Below are positions 56,473-64,000 of a stretch of DNA of 64,000 nucleotides, piece by piece. The stretch's first letter is position 1; the number at the start of each line of letters is the position of its first letter. The notes beneath the pieces are model-generated. The model was not told the DNA's origin and made no database searches. It saw nothing but the letters and a program-made list of their open reading frames with translations. The position numbers were made by a program, and so were the translations under genes. This DNA is from Zhouia spongiae (lineage in GTDB: Bacteria > Bacteroidota > Bacteroidia > Flavobacteriales > Flavobacteriaceae): contig NZ_CP094326.1 of NCBI RefSeq assembly GCF_022760175.1, forward strand, positions 3,088,804 through 3,152,803, given 5' to 3'.

Positions 56473-56889
56473 ATGATAAACACTGAAGAATTTACGAAGC
56501 GCTTGCAAAAAGTGCTTGATCACTATCACTTAAGCGCTTCTGCATTCGCTGATAAAATCCAGGTAAACAGGGCTTCTATTTCTCACCTGATGTCCGGCAG
56601 AAACAAACCCAGCCTTGACTTTATTTTGAAAATACTGGACGCCTTTCCCGAGGTCGAATTATATTGGCTGTTAAACGGTCGCGGAAATTTCCCGAAAAAG
56701 CCCGAAACAACTAAAGCAAATACTCTATTCTCTCACGTCGACGTTGAAACAGATCCTGATCAAAAAGAAAATCAGGGAAAGACTTTTACGGATGAGCCGT
56801 TTCAACAACTGCCCCCCATGGACAAAAAAATTGAAAAAATCATCATTTTTTATTCAGATGGGACTTTTAAAACTTTTATAGAATCTTAA
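56473..56889 (+). CDS. XRE-family helix-turn-helix regulator
   Basis: 138 residues. Residues ~4-62 are a classic Cro/CI-type HTH: FTKRLQKVLDHYHLSASAFADKIQVNRASISHLMSGRNKPSLDFILKILDAFPEVELYWLLNGRGNFP. The rest is a flexible acidic linker (DPDQKENQGKTF) and a C-terminal IEKIIIFYSDGTFKTFIES strand pair that recurs in Bacteroidota regulators of this type. GTAAAC repeats lie on both sides of its promoter, suggesting autoregulation. Next on this strand are a small lipoprotein and terC-like gene. Confidence 0.88.
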   Translation: MINTEEFTKRLQKVLDHYHLSASAFADKIQVNRASISHLMSGRNKPSLDFILKILDAFPEVELYWLLNGRGNFPKKPETTKANTLFSHVDVETDPDQKENQGKTFTDEPFQQLPPMDKKIEKIIIFYSDGTFKTFIES

Positions 56890-56955
56890 CAACACATATA
56901 AACTTGTATTCTTTCTTTATTGTTTATTTTTGAACATTGTAACAAAAAGCAAGAA

Positions 56956-57333
56956 ATGAATAAATTATTACTCCTTTTCGTATGTGTGTCGTTATTTGTC
57001 TCATGTTATAATGTAGAGCGCAACTGTACAGACTTTAAGACAGGTACATTTGAGTTCCATTACACGGTTAACGGTGAAGAACATATAAATAAATTTACAC
57101 GCACTGACAGCCTGGAATATGAATATGTCGAAGGCAAGGTCGACACAAACTCTGTAAAATGGATCAATGATTGTGAGTTTGTGGTTAAAAAACTACATCC
57201 TAAATCGAATGCCGACAAGAAAGCAGTCCACATAAAAATCCTTTCTACTTCTGAAAATTCTTATAATTTTGAATATTCCTTGGTGGGAGACTCAAAAAAC
57301 AAGCAAAAAGGGACAGCCGTTAAAATAAATTAA
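56956..57333 (+). CDS. Small lipoprotein, function unknown
   Basis: About 125 residues from ATG 56956 (MNKLLLLFVCVSLFVSC), a strong lipoprotein signal. The mature part starts YNVERNCTDFKTGTFEFHYTVNGEEHINKFTRTDSLEYEYVEGK, a beta-rich pattern with two cysteines (NC... DC) that could pair. Proteins of this shape are frequent in flavobacteria and usually unnamed. It ends five bases before the TerC start, so the two are almost surely co-transcribed, which suggests an envelope role alongside TerC. Confidence 0.75.
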   Translation: MNKLLLLFVCVSLFVSCYNVERNCTDFKTGTFEFHYTVNGEEHINKFTRTDSLEYEYVEGKVDTNSVKWINDCEFVVKKLHPKSNADKKAVHIKILSTSENSYNFEYSLVGDSKNKQKGTAVKIN

Positions 57334-57338
57334 ACCAT

Positions 57339-58151
57339 ATGTTTGAAATTCTAACCAGTGTTGATGCGTGGGTAGCGCTATTAACGCTCACTTTTTTAGA
57401 GATTGTGCTGGGAATCGATAATATTGTTTTTATTTCGATCGCAGCAAACAAATTACCGAAAGAAGATCAGCGCAAAGCTACCAACTGGGGACTTATCTTA
57501 GCGATGGTTCAGCGCATCCTGCTCCTTTTCGCCGTGTCTTATTTAGTGGGGTTAAAAGAGCCTTTTTATCATATAGAAACATCATGGCTTACTATAGGAA
57601 TCAGCGGACAGGCTATAATCTTATTACTTGGAGGCTTATTTTTACTGTACAAAAGCACCTCAGAAATCCATGAAAAAGTAGAAATTCCAAAGCATGGTGA
57701 AACCGTACTTGAGTCTAAAAACATAACTAAGTTATCTCATGCTATTTTCCAGATCGTTATTATCGATTTTATATTTTCAATAGACTCTATCTTAACTGCC
57801 ATAGGGATGACAAACGGAATAGGCACCAAGCCATCGGATGCCCTTATATTAATGATTATAGCCGTTGTTGTGTCTATTGTTGTTATGATGGTATTTGCCA
57901 ATCCTATCAGAGAATTTATCAATAAACACCCGTCTATGCAATTGCTTGCTCTTGCTTTTCTTATTTTAATAGGATTCATGCTTATTGCAGAAGCAGCTCA
58001 TTTATCGCATGCTGTAGTGTTTGGCCAGGAAATAGGCGCCATACCAAAAGGTTATCTGTATTTTGCCATAGCATTTTCCCTTCTGGTTGAGTTTTTAAAC
58101 ATGAAGCTTAAAAGGAAAATAGAAGTAACCAAAAAGGGGGAACGAAATTAA
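57339..58151 (+). CDS. TerC-family integral membrane protein
   Basis: 270 residues with seven or more TM helices. The TerC signatures are TLTFLEIVLGIDNIVFISIAANKLP (acidic residues in TM1), NWGLILAMVQRILLLFAVSYLVGL, and IIDFIFSIDSILTAIGMTNGIG (second acidic motif). The paired Glu/Asp-rich membrane motifs are thought to move metal ions; relatives include Mn2+ exporters such as Alx and MeeF/YceF of B. subtilis. Tellurite resistance is historical for the name. It is last in the XRE-lipoprotein-TerC run, ending at a bidirectional terminator. Confidence 0.93.
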   Translation: MFEILTSVDAWVALLTLTFLEIVLGIDNIVFISIAANKLPKEDQRKATNWGLILAMVQRILLLFAVSYLVGLKEPFYHIETSWLTIGISGQAIILLLGGLFLLYKSTSEIHEKVEIPKHGETVLESKNITKLSHAIFQIVIIDFIFSIDSILTAIGMTNGIGTKPSDALILMIIAVVVSIVVMMVFANPIREFINKHPSMQLLALAFLILIGFMLIAEAAHLSHAVVFGQEIGAIPKGYLYFAIAFSLLVEFLNMKLKRKIEVTKKGERN

Positions 58152-58174
58152 AAAAGCGCCAATGGCGCTTTTTT
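58150..58174. terminator. Bidirectional terminator between terC-like and parC genes
   Basis: AAAAAAGCGCC-AAT-GGCGCTTTTTT is a near-perfect palindrome with A and T tails, directly between the two convergent stop codons. Confidence 0.92.
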
Positions 58175-60792
58175 TAATCAAACTCTATAGAAGTCTGCGA
58201 CTCGCCTTCTGCTGTTATGCCGCCACTTTCATCGTGTAATTCTTCCTCTTCTACAACTTCCATCTCTTTGGCCGGTACTTCTTCCGGCTCTTCATAAGGC
58301 AGAGGCTCTAACCTGTTGATCTGCCTGATCTTATCAGCGGTCAATTGATTCCCTAAAGCTTTAATTCCTTTTACCGATATAAACTCCTCAAGATCAACCT
58401 CCAGGTTGTCTATCGGATCCTTTCCTCTCGGTTTCATGAATTCAATTTCAACCACCGGTCTCCAATCGGTAAGCACGATCTCCAGATTTGATTTCGGATG
58501 ATCAGAAATAACGATTTCCTCTTTATTGGTATTTTCAATAAGGAACCTTTTTACATAATAACGTTCTTTGTTCCCGTCGAAATAAATAACCGATACAGGT
58601 TTTTCAGGGTGCCATTTTTCTAAAAGGATCATATTAGGATCGAAATGTGTTGTTAATTCCGGAGCGATCGTCTTAACCAATCCATCCTGGTTCACAACCA
58701 ATAACTTATCCGTAGGCCTGAACTCTCCGAGCAATTCTCCACGACCATCTACATTAAGGCGCTGAACAACATCATCGAACCATATTTTCCGGGGTTTCAA
58801 GGTAGAGACTCCTTTTTCCTTTAACTCAATTCGCTTAACGGCGTATTTAGTTACAACATTTCCTTTCGAATTCCTTCCTTTGATAAGGATATCGGAAAAA
58901 TCCAGATCCCATTTTAATTTTTTGATGCTACCTGCTTGTCGTAAAAGAACGGTAACCACTTCTGCCTCTCCATTCGGATTGGCAGAGAAATAATGCAATG
59001 CCGACAAAGCCTTTCCGTTGGTAAGGTCGTATTCGCGGTCTCTGGTGACACCGGTTACGTTAAAGCGCTTTACATAGCTGGCACCTCCTTTACCATCGCG
59101 GTAAATCATGTTGTATGTGGTGCGTTTATCCTTTTTCTTAAAGACAGCAACGTGAATTATGTTTTTGCCGACATAGGTCTTGTCGGCTACTTTGGTTACC
59201 ATCATCTTTCCTTCATTGGTAAAAACAATAATATCATCAATATCACTACAGTCACCTACGTATTCATCTTTCTTTAAAGAAGTACCTACAAATCCTTCTT
59301 GCCGGTTCACATAAAGTTTGGAATTTCTTATAACGACTTTAGTGGCCTCAATATCTTCAAAAAGCCGTATTTCCGTCTTACGTTCTCTTCCTTCTCCATA
59401 CTTCTTTTTTAGGTTTATAAAATAGGTGATGGCAAATTCGATCAGGTTGTTCAAGTGATGCTTCACGCCTTCTATTTCATCTTCCAGCGAATCAATCAAT
59501 TGCTGAGCTTTGTCTATATCAAATTTCGAAATCCTTTTAATCCGGATCTCAGTGAGCCGCACAATATCATCAGTAGTTATAGCACGCTTTAAGTGTTTGG
59601 TATGCGGCTGTAAGCCCTTGTCTATAGCAGCAATCACTCCTTCCCATGTTTCCTCTTCCTCTATATCGCGATAAATCCTGTTTTCAATAAAGATTCTTTC
59701 CAGGGATGCGAAATGCCATTTTTCTTCTAATTCACTCAGCTGGATCTCCAGTTCCTGCTTTAGTAAATCTACTGTATGGTCAACAGACCGGCATAACATT
59801 TCTGAAACCCCCATAAAATGAGGCCGGTTATCAATAATGATGCAACCAAGCGGCGATATAGAATTTTCGCAATTGGTAAATGCATACAAGGCATCAATGG
59901 TTTTATCGGGGGAAATACCATTGGGAAGATGCACCAATATCTCTACTTCAGCAGCAGTATTATCTTCTATCTTTTTTATTTTAATCTTCCCCTTATCGTT
60001 AGCTTTCAGGATAGAATCAATTAAAGAAGTGGTTGTGGTTCCGTATGGTATCTCATTAATAATCAGTGTGTTTTTATCCAACTGAGATACTTTTGCTCTC
60101 ACTCTCAGTTTTCCACCCCGCTCGCCATCATTGTAATTACTTGCATCCATAATACCCCCGGTCGGGAAATCAGGAAGAATCGTAAATTTTTTGCCTTTCA
60201 GGTATTTAACGGAAGCATCGATGAGTTCGCAGAAATTATGAGGAAGTATTTTTGTCGATAACCCAACAGCTATACCTTCTGCTCCCTGCGCCAAGAGCAA
60301 TGGAAATTTTACAGGCAGGTTGATAGGCTCGTTTTTTCGGCCGTCATAACTCAATTGCCATTCTGTTACTTTCGGACTAAAAACAACCTCTGCAGCAAAT
60401 TTAGACAGGCGAGCTTCGATATAACGCGAAGCAGCTGCCCCGTCGCCGGTAAGAATATTCCCCCAGTTTCCCTGAGTGTCGATCAATAAATCCTTTTGCC
60501 CGATCTGGACCATAGCGTCTCCAATGCTCGCATCTCCGTGTGGGTGGTACTGCATCGTATGCCCGACGATATTGGCTACTTTATTGTAGCGCCCATCATC
60601 TAACTCTTTCATCGAATGCATAATTCTACGCTGTACGGGTTTGAAACCGTCTTCGATGGCGGGTACTGCTCTCTCCAGTATCACATAAGATGCATAATCC
60701 AGAAACCAATCCTTATACATACCCGTTACGCGGGTTATCGTGTCTTGTGATTCGTTTTCCGGGTGTCCGTTCAATTCCTGATTTTCATCCAT
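58174..60792 (-). CDS. parC: DNA topoisomerase IV subunit A (ParC)
   Basis: DNA-breaking subunit that decatenates sister chromosomes; 872 residues. The winged-helix domain carries PAIEDGFKPVQRRIMHSM, and the catalytic tyrosine is Tyr124 in AAASRYIEARLS. The tower and coiled coil follow. A six-bladed C-terminal domain is reduced: RKTEIRLFEDIEATKVVIRNSKLYVNRQEGFVG and IDDIIVFTNEGKMMVTKVADKTYVG are its recognisable blades. No GyrA-box QRRGGKG is seen, which favours ParC over GyrA. The last ~60 residues are an acidic tail. It lies 34 bases after parE. Confidence 0.92.
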   Translation of the reverse strand: MDENQELNGHPENESQDTITRVTGMYKDWFLDYASYVILERAVPAIEDGFKPVQRRIMHSMKELDDGRYNKVANIVGHTMQYHPHGDASIGDAMVQIGQKDLLIDTQGNWGNILTGDGAAASRYIEARLSKFAAEVVFSPKVTEWQLSYDGRKNEPINLPVKFPLLLAQGAEGIAVGLSTKILPHNFCELIDASVKYLKGKKFTILPDFPTGGIMDASNYNDGERGGKLRVRAKVSQLDKNTLIINEIPYGTTTTSLIDSILKANDKGKIKIKKIEDNTAAEVEILVHLPNGISPDKTIDALYAFTNCENSISPLGCIIIDNRPHFMGVSEMLCRSVDHTVDLLKQELEIQLSELEEKWHFASLERIFIENRIYRDIEEEETWEGVIAAIDKGLQPHTKHLKRAITTDDIVRLTEIRIKRISKFDIDKAQQLIDSLEDEIEGVKHHLNNLIEFAITYFINLKKKYGEGRERKTEIRLFEDIEATKVVIRNSKLYVNRQEGFVGTSLKKDEYVGDCSDIDDIIVFTNEGKMMVTKVADKTYVGKNIIHVAVFKKKDKRTTYNMIYRDGKGGASYVKRFNVTGVTRDREYDLTNGKALSALHYFSANPNGEAEVVTVLLRQAGSIKKLKWDLDFSDILIKGRNSKGNVVTKYAVKRIELKEKGVSTLKPRKIWFDDVVQRLNVDGRGELLGEFRPTDKLLVVNQDGLVKTIAPELTTHFDPNMILLEKWHPEKPVSVIYFDGNKERYYVKRFLIENTNKEEIVISDHPKSNLEIVLTDWRPVVEIEFMKPRGKDPIDNLEVDLEEFISVKGIKALGNQLTADKIRQINRLEPLPYEEPEEVPAKEMEVVEEEELHDESGGITAEGESQTSIEFD

Positions 60793-60826
60793 GAAAGAAA
60801 ATCGTTTTAATTTAAATGATTAATGA

Positions 60827-62686
60827 TTAGGCTTGTTCTTCTGCTACATCCAGCTCCACCTTAAGGTTTTTTATGATAAACTCCTGCCGGTCAGGAGTAT
60901 TTTTCCCCATATAGAACTCAAGTAATTTTTCGATAGACATTGCCTTATCGAGCATTACAGGTTCCAGGCGAATGTCATCTCCTATGAAATGCTTGAATTC
61001 GTCAGGTGAAATTTCCCCAAGACCTTTGAATCGGGTTATTTCGGGTTTCCCTTTTAATTTTACGATTGCAGCTTTCCTTTCCGTTTCGCTGTAACAATAT
61101 ATCGTTTCTTTTTTGTTACGCACTCTGAAAAGTGGGGTTTGGAGAATATACAGGTGCCCTTCCTTTATCAATTCAGGAAAAAACTGTAAAAAGAAAGTGA
61201 TGAGCAACAAACGAATGTGCATTCCGTCGACATCGGCATCAGTAGCAATTACAATGTTGTTATATCTCAGATCTTCTAATGACTCTTCTATATTCAGTGC
61301 AGCCTGCAATAAGTTGAACTCCTCATTTTCATAAACAATCTTTTTAGACATTCCATAAGAGTTCAATGGTTTTCCCCGCAAACTGAAAACCGCCTGGGTG
61401 TTCACATCCCTGGACTTGGTTATTGAACCGGATGCCGAATCTCCTTCTGTTATGAACAAAGTTGTGTCCAGCCTTCTGTCCTTTTTCATATCTCCCAGGT
61501 GTATTCTGCAATCCCGGAGTTTTTTATTGTGCAGACTTGCTTTTTTAGCACGTTCTTTAGCCAACTTTCTAATACCTGAAAGCTCTTTTCTTTCTCGTTC
61601 TGCCTGGAGAATTTTACGCTGTAGCTTTTCGGCTGTATCATTGTTCTTATGGAGAAAGTTATCCAAATGCGTGCCTACGAAATCATTCACATATGTTCTC
61701 ACGGTTGGCAAATCGCCTCCCATATCCGTTGAACCTAGCTTAGTTTTGGTCTGACTCTCAAAAACAGGCTCCATTACTTTAATGGAAATAGCTGCTATGA
61801 TAGACTTCCGTATATCCGAAGCCTCGTAGTTCTTACCGTAAAAATCGCGGATGGTCTTCACGATCGCTTCCCTGAATGCTGCCAGGTGCGTACCTCCTTG
61901 TGTGGTATTTTGTCCATTTACAAAAGAATGGTATTCTTCGCTATACTGTGTCTTACTATGTGTGAGTGCTACTTCAATATCATCTCCTTTTAAATGTATG
62001 ATAGGATACAATATATCTGCATCATTGGTATTATCCTGAAGCAGGTCTTTTAAACCGTTTTCCGAATAATACTTCTCACCATTAAATACAATCGTAAGCC
62101 CGGGATTCAAGTATACGTAGTTTCGCAGCATTTTTTCGATATACTCATTCCGAAACTTATAGTGCCTGAAAATGGTTTCATCAGGGATAAAGGTGATTTT
62201 TGTTCCTCTTCTTCTTGAGGTTTCGGCAAGCTCTTCTTCATTGGTAAGTTCCCCCCGTTCAAATTCGGCTGATCTCGACTTTCCGTCGCGGGTTGATTCT
62301 ACACGAAAATAATTTGATAAAGCATTAACCGCTTTGGTACCTACACCATTCAGTCCTACCGATTTTTTAAATGCCCTGGTATCATACTTTCCCCCTGTAT
62401 TCATTTTAGACACCACATCCACAACTTTCCCCAGAGGAATCCCCCGGCCATAATCGCGCACGATAACCTTTTCATTCTGAACTGAAATCTCGATAGTCTT
62501 CCCTGCCCCCATCACAAATTCATCGATACTATTGTCGAGAACCTCTTTCAATAATATGTATATCCCATCATCGGCAGAAGAGCCATCCCCTAATTTACCA
62601 ATATACATTCCCGGTCGCATACGGATATGCTCTTTCCAGTCTAACGAACGAATATTATCTTCGGTATATTGAGTAGTATCAGTCAT
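60827..62686 (-). CDS. parE: DNA topoisomerase IV subunit B (ParE)
   Basis: ATPase partner of ParC, 619 residues. The GHKL ATPase shows [16 protein letters not shown] (Asn/Glu/Asp site), [11 protein letters not shown] and [19 protein letters not shown]. The transducer has the QTKTKLGS loop. The TOPRIM domain shows [12 protein letters not shown] (catalytic Glu), [15 protein letters not shown] (Asp pair) and [17 protein letters not shown]. It ends [22 protein letters not shown]... AEEQA. The length fits ParE (GyrB usually ~640-800). The parE-parC order is conserved in this group. Confidence 0.94.
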   Translation of the reverse strand: MTDTTQYTEDNIRSLDWKEHIRMRPGMYIGKLGDGSSADDGIYILLKEVLDNSIDEFVMGAGKTIEISVQNEKVIVRDYGRGIPLGKVVDVVSKMNTGGKYDTRAFKKSVGLNGVGTKAVNALSNYFRVESTRDGKSRSAEFERGELTNEEELAETSRRRGTKITFIPDETIFRHYKFRNEYIEKMLRNYVYLNPGLTIVFNGEKYYSENGLKDLLQDNTNDADILYPIIHLKGDDIEVALTHSKTQYSEEYHSFVNGQNTTQGGTHLAAFREAIVKTIRDFYGKNYEASDIRKSIIAAISIKVMEPVFESQTKTKLGSTDMGGDLPTVRTYVNDFVGTHLDNFLHKNNDTAEKLQRKILQAERERKELSGIRKLAKERAKKASLHNKKLRDCRIHLGDMKKDRRLDTTLFITEGDSASGSITKSRDVNTQAVFSLRGKPLNSYGMSKKIVYENEEFNLLQAALNIEESLEDLRYNNIVIATDADVDGMHIRLLLITFFLQFFPELIKEGHLYILQTPLFRVRNKKETIYCYSETERKAAIVKLKGKPEITRFKGLGEISPDEFKHFIGDDIRLEPVMLDKAMSIEKLLEFYMGKNTPDRQEFIIKNLKVELDVAEEQA

Positions 62687-62826
62687 AAAAAAAGGGATTT
62701 CGTGTACAATCGCTAATATACTATAACAACTGTAAAAATAAAATATCCGACAATTAAAGTAATTAACAAGGTTATTAAATAAAAAGTTAAAACATGAAAA
62801 CCAACAAGTTATTAAAACATCAATTT

Positions 62827-63735
62827 TTAAGTGTGTTTTCTTCGTTTTTGAAGAGATATAACCACTACTCCGAAAATTACAATTATCGTCCCTCCCATTT
62901 GTAGTATTGTAAACTTTTCATCTAAGAAAATACTTGCCAGAATAATCGTCGACACAGGGCCTAAACTCCCCAAAACAGAAAAGTTGGAAGCCCCTATTTC
63001 TTTTATACTGTACGACACCATAAAGGAAGGAATCACTGTTGAAAGAAACGCCATTGCCAGTCCCAGCCAATACACATTGGCATGATAACCAGACAAAGAA
63101 GCTTCTTCAGACAAGGAACAGTGTGTTACAACACTTATACAGGCTATAATCATAGCGTAAGAAGTAAATCTCAGCACTCCGAACTTAGGAATTAAAAAAT
63201 CACTTCCCGTCAAATATGAAGCATACGTCAATGCACTTAAAAATATAAGTCCTGCTCCTGTTAGAAATTCGCTGCCTTCTATCCTGAACTCATCCCAAAA
63301 GGCTACTAAAACACCGACATACGTAATCGCTATTGCCAAAATTTGTACAGGACCAACCTTCCTTTTCAAGAATACTGCAGATAATATTACAACTATTGTT
63401 GGGTAGATAAACAAAATAACCCGCTCAATGCTCGCCTTAATGTATTGTAATCCCAGAAAATCGAAATAGCTGGCAAGATAATAACCTATAAATCCGAAAA
63501 AAAGCAGCCAGATAAAATCCTTAACACCCAATCCGTGTTCCTCGGATTTTTTCCTGGTGATAAACAAAATAACGATATAAAACGGAAGGGCAAAAAGCAT
63601 TCTGAACATTAAAAGGTTCACCGGAGAAACATCATACTGATATGCCAGTTTCACCATAACGGCTTTTGCAGAGAAAAACACCACTCCTATAATTCCTGTA
63701 AAAACAGCAAGGCATGTATTATTGTTCTTAAACAT
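62827..63735 (-). CDS. EamA/DMT-family permease
   Basis: Ten-TM transporter of the drug/metabolite superfamily, 302 residues, made of two EamA repeats. The first begins [43 protein letters not shown], with the usual R-x-x-x-A-L-P/F at TM3; the second begins [27 protein letters not shown] and ends [21 protein letters not shown] with basic residues RRKHT at the cytosolic end. The substrate is unknown. It is unlinked to its neighbours. Confidence 0.88.
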   Translation of the reverse strand: MFKNNNTCLAVFTGIIGVVFFSAKAVMVKLAYQYDVSPVNLLMFRMLFALPFYIVILFITRKKSEEHGLGVKDFIWLLFFGFIGYYLASYFDFLGLQYIKASIERVILFIYPTIVVILSAVFLKRKVGPVQILAIAITYVGVLVAFWDEFRIEGSEFLTGAGLIFLSALTYASYLTGSDFLIPKFGVLRFTSYAMIIACISVVTHCSLSEEASLSGYHANVYWLGLAMAFLSTVIPSFMVSYSIKEIGASNFSVLGSLGPVSTIILASIFLDEKFTILQMGGTIIVIFGVVVISLQKRRKHT

Positions 63736-63802
63736 AGAAACAAAAATACATGCCTTGGAAATAGTTTGTTTTATACGCTTATCGAATTATACGATAGCCA
63801 AA

Positions 63803-63936
63803 CTACCTCGGGGCAAGCCCACGAGAGAGCCAAACGTAAAGAAAAGGTCTGGTAGCCCTTTTTAGCGATGGAGCCAGCTGGCGCATGCAAAACATTTCGA
63901 CGCTTGCGTCGGAGTATATAAATCTCGATGATCGAG
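63803..63936. repeat. Dispersed mosaic repeat, copy with both end modules
   Basis: Starts CTACCTCGGGGCAAGCCCAC and follows the 30767 copy closely through GGCGCATGC and AAAACATTTCGACGC, then GCGTCGGAGTATATAAAT, and ends with CTCGAT-G-ATCGAG at 63924-63936. The terminator-like stem of the 30767 copy is degraded here. It lies 3' of ychF. Confidence 0.75.
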
Positions 63937-63953
63937 TCAAATAATTATTTTTT

Positions 63954-64000
63954 TCAGACATTGAACCTGAAGTGCATTACATCACCGTCTTTTACAACGT
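63954..64000 (-). CDS. ychF: Redox-regulated ATPase YchF, C-terminal codons only
   Basis: The minus strand from the window edge reads VVKDGDVMHFRFNV and a TGA stop at 63956-63954. This matches the invariant C-terminus of YchF/OLA1 GTPases (E. coli ...VKDGDVMNFLFNV, from memory), the end of the TGS domain. The rest lies right of the window. YchF is a ribosome-associated ATPase. No other protein I know ends in this string. Confidence 0.8.
   Translation of the reverse strand, partial: VVKDGDVMHFRFNV

Noticed and set aside
58174-62686. DNA gyrase gyrA/gyrB
   Set aside because: No GyrA box in the C-terminal domain, a short B subunit and adjacency of both subunits favour topoisomerase IV.

Overview
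The window looks like a contiguous piece of chromosome from a member of the Flavobacteriaceae (Bacteroidota). The signs are AT-rich spacers, promoters of the TTG-N19-TAnnTTTG type, many short lipoproteins with an ...(S/G)C lipobox, and lineage-typical protein architectures: a ~530-residue LepB, an RND pump fused to its outer-membrane factor, a fused E1 alpha/beta 2-oxoacid dehydrogenase, TlpA/DUF4369 and a DCC-family protein. There is no phage, conjugative element, insertion sequence or CRISPR array. Both ends are cut inside genes: an AraC-type regulator on the left, and the last codons of ychF on the right.

Layout. 1-2.5 kb: AraC C-terminus and signal peptidase I. 2.5-10.1 kb: a leftward heavy-metal efflux operon, in the order response regulator, sensor kinase, RND-TolC fusion, membrane-fusion lipoprotein. 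Matching TTAAG-N6-TTAAG direct repeats lie before the regulator and again before the pump. 10.1-17.1 kb: fatty-acid hydroxylase, M19 dipeptidase, DUF3817, thioredoxin, universal stress protein, dienelactone hydrolase, OmpA and lipocalin lipoproteins. 17.1-23.6 kb: fused E1, a 2OG-Fe(II) oxygenase, an SUI1 factor, then DUF1835, a nucleoside phosphorylase and a cytosolic PBP2-fold protein. 23.6-33.5 kb: PL8 lyase, ung, YfcC transporter, MutS2 without Smr, DCC protein, dicarboxylate symporter, aroC. 33.6-45.1 kb: LpxH-like hydrolase, GH16 glucanase coupled to a large FAD/Fe-S D-lactate-type dehydrogenase, a barrel protein, TlpA, tRNA-Tyr, SIMPL, rhomboid, LpxL-like acyltransferase, exonuclease/phosphatase-fold protein and glmM. 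45.2-58.2 kb: acpH, ggt, uvrA, a 55-residue membrane peptide, a LOG protein, ppc, Lrp/AsnC, an M14 carboxypeptidase, and an XRE regulator followed by a lipoprotein and TerC. 58.2-64 kb: topoisomerase IV parC/parE, an EamA permease and the ychF end.

Most genes are housekeeping or common accessory genes. The most unusual signal is outside the genes. At least five spacers, all 3' of genes, carry pieces of one mosaic repeat family: a GAGGTAG end module, a TGAAAT/ATTTCA hairpin module and a CTCGATnATCGAG palindrome module. Four more spacers hold 110-200 bp MITE-like units with AGAGG...CTAAAA inverted ends. The other item worth following is the DUF1835 / nucleoside phosphorylase / cytosolic PBP2 gene set, whose biochemical role I cannot assign.
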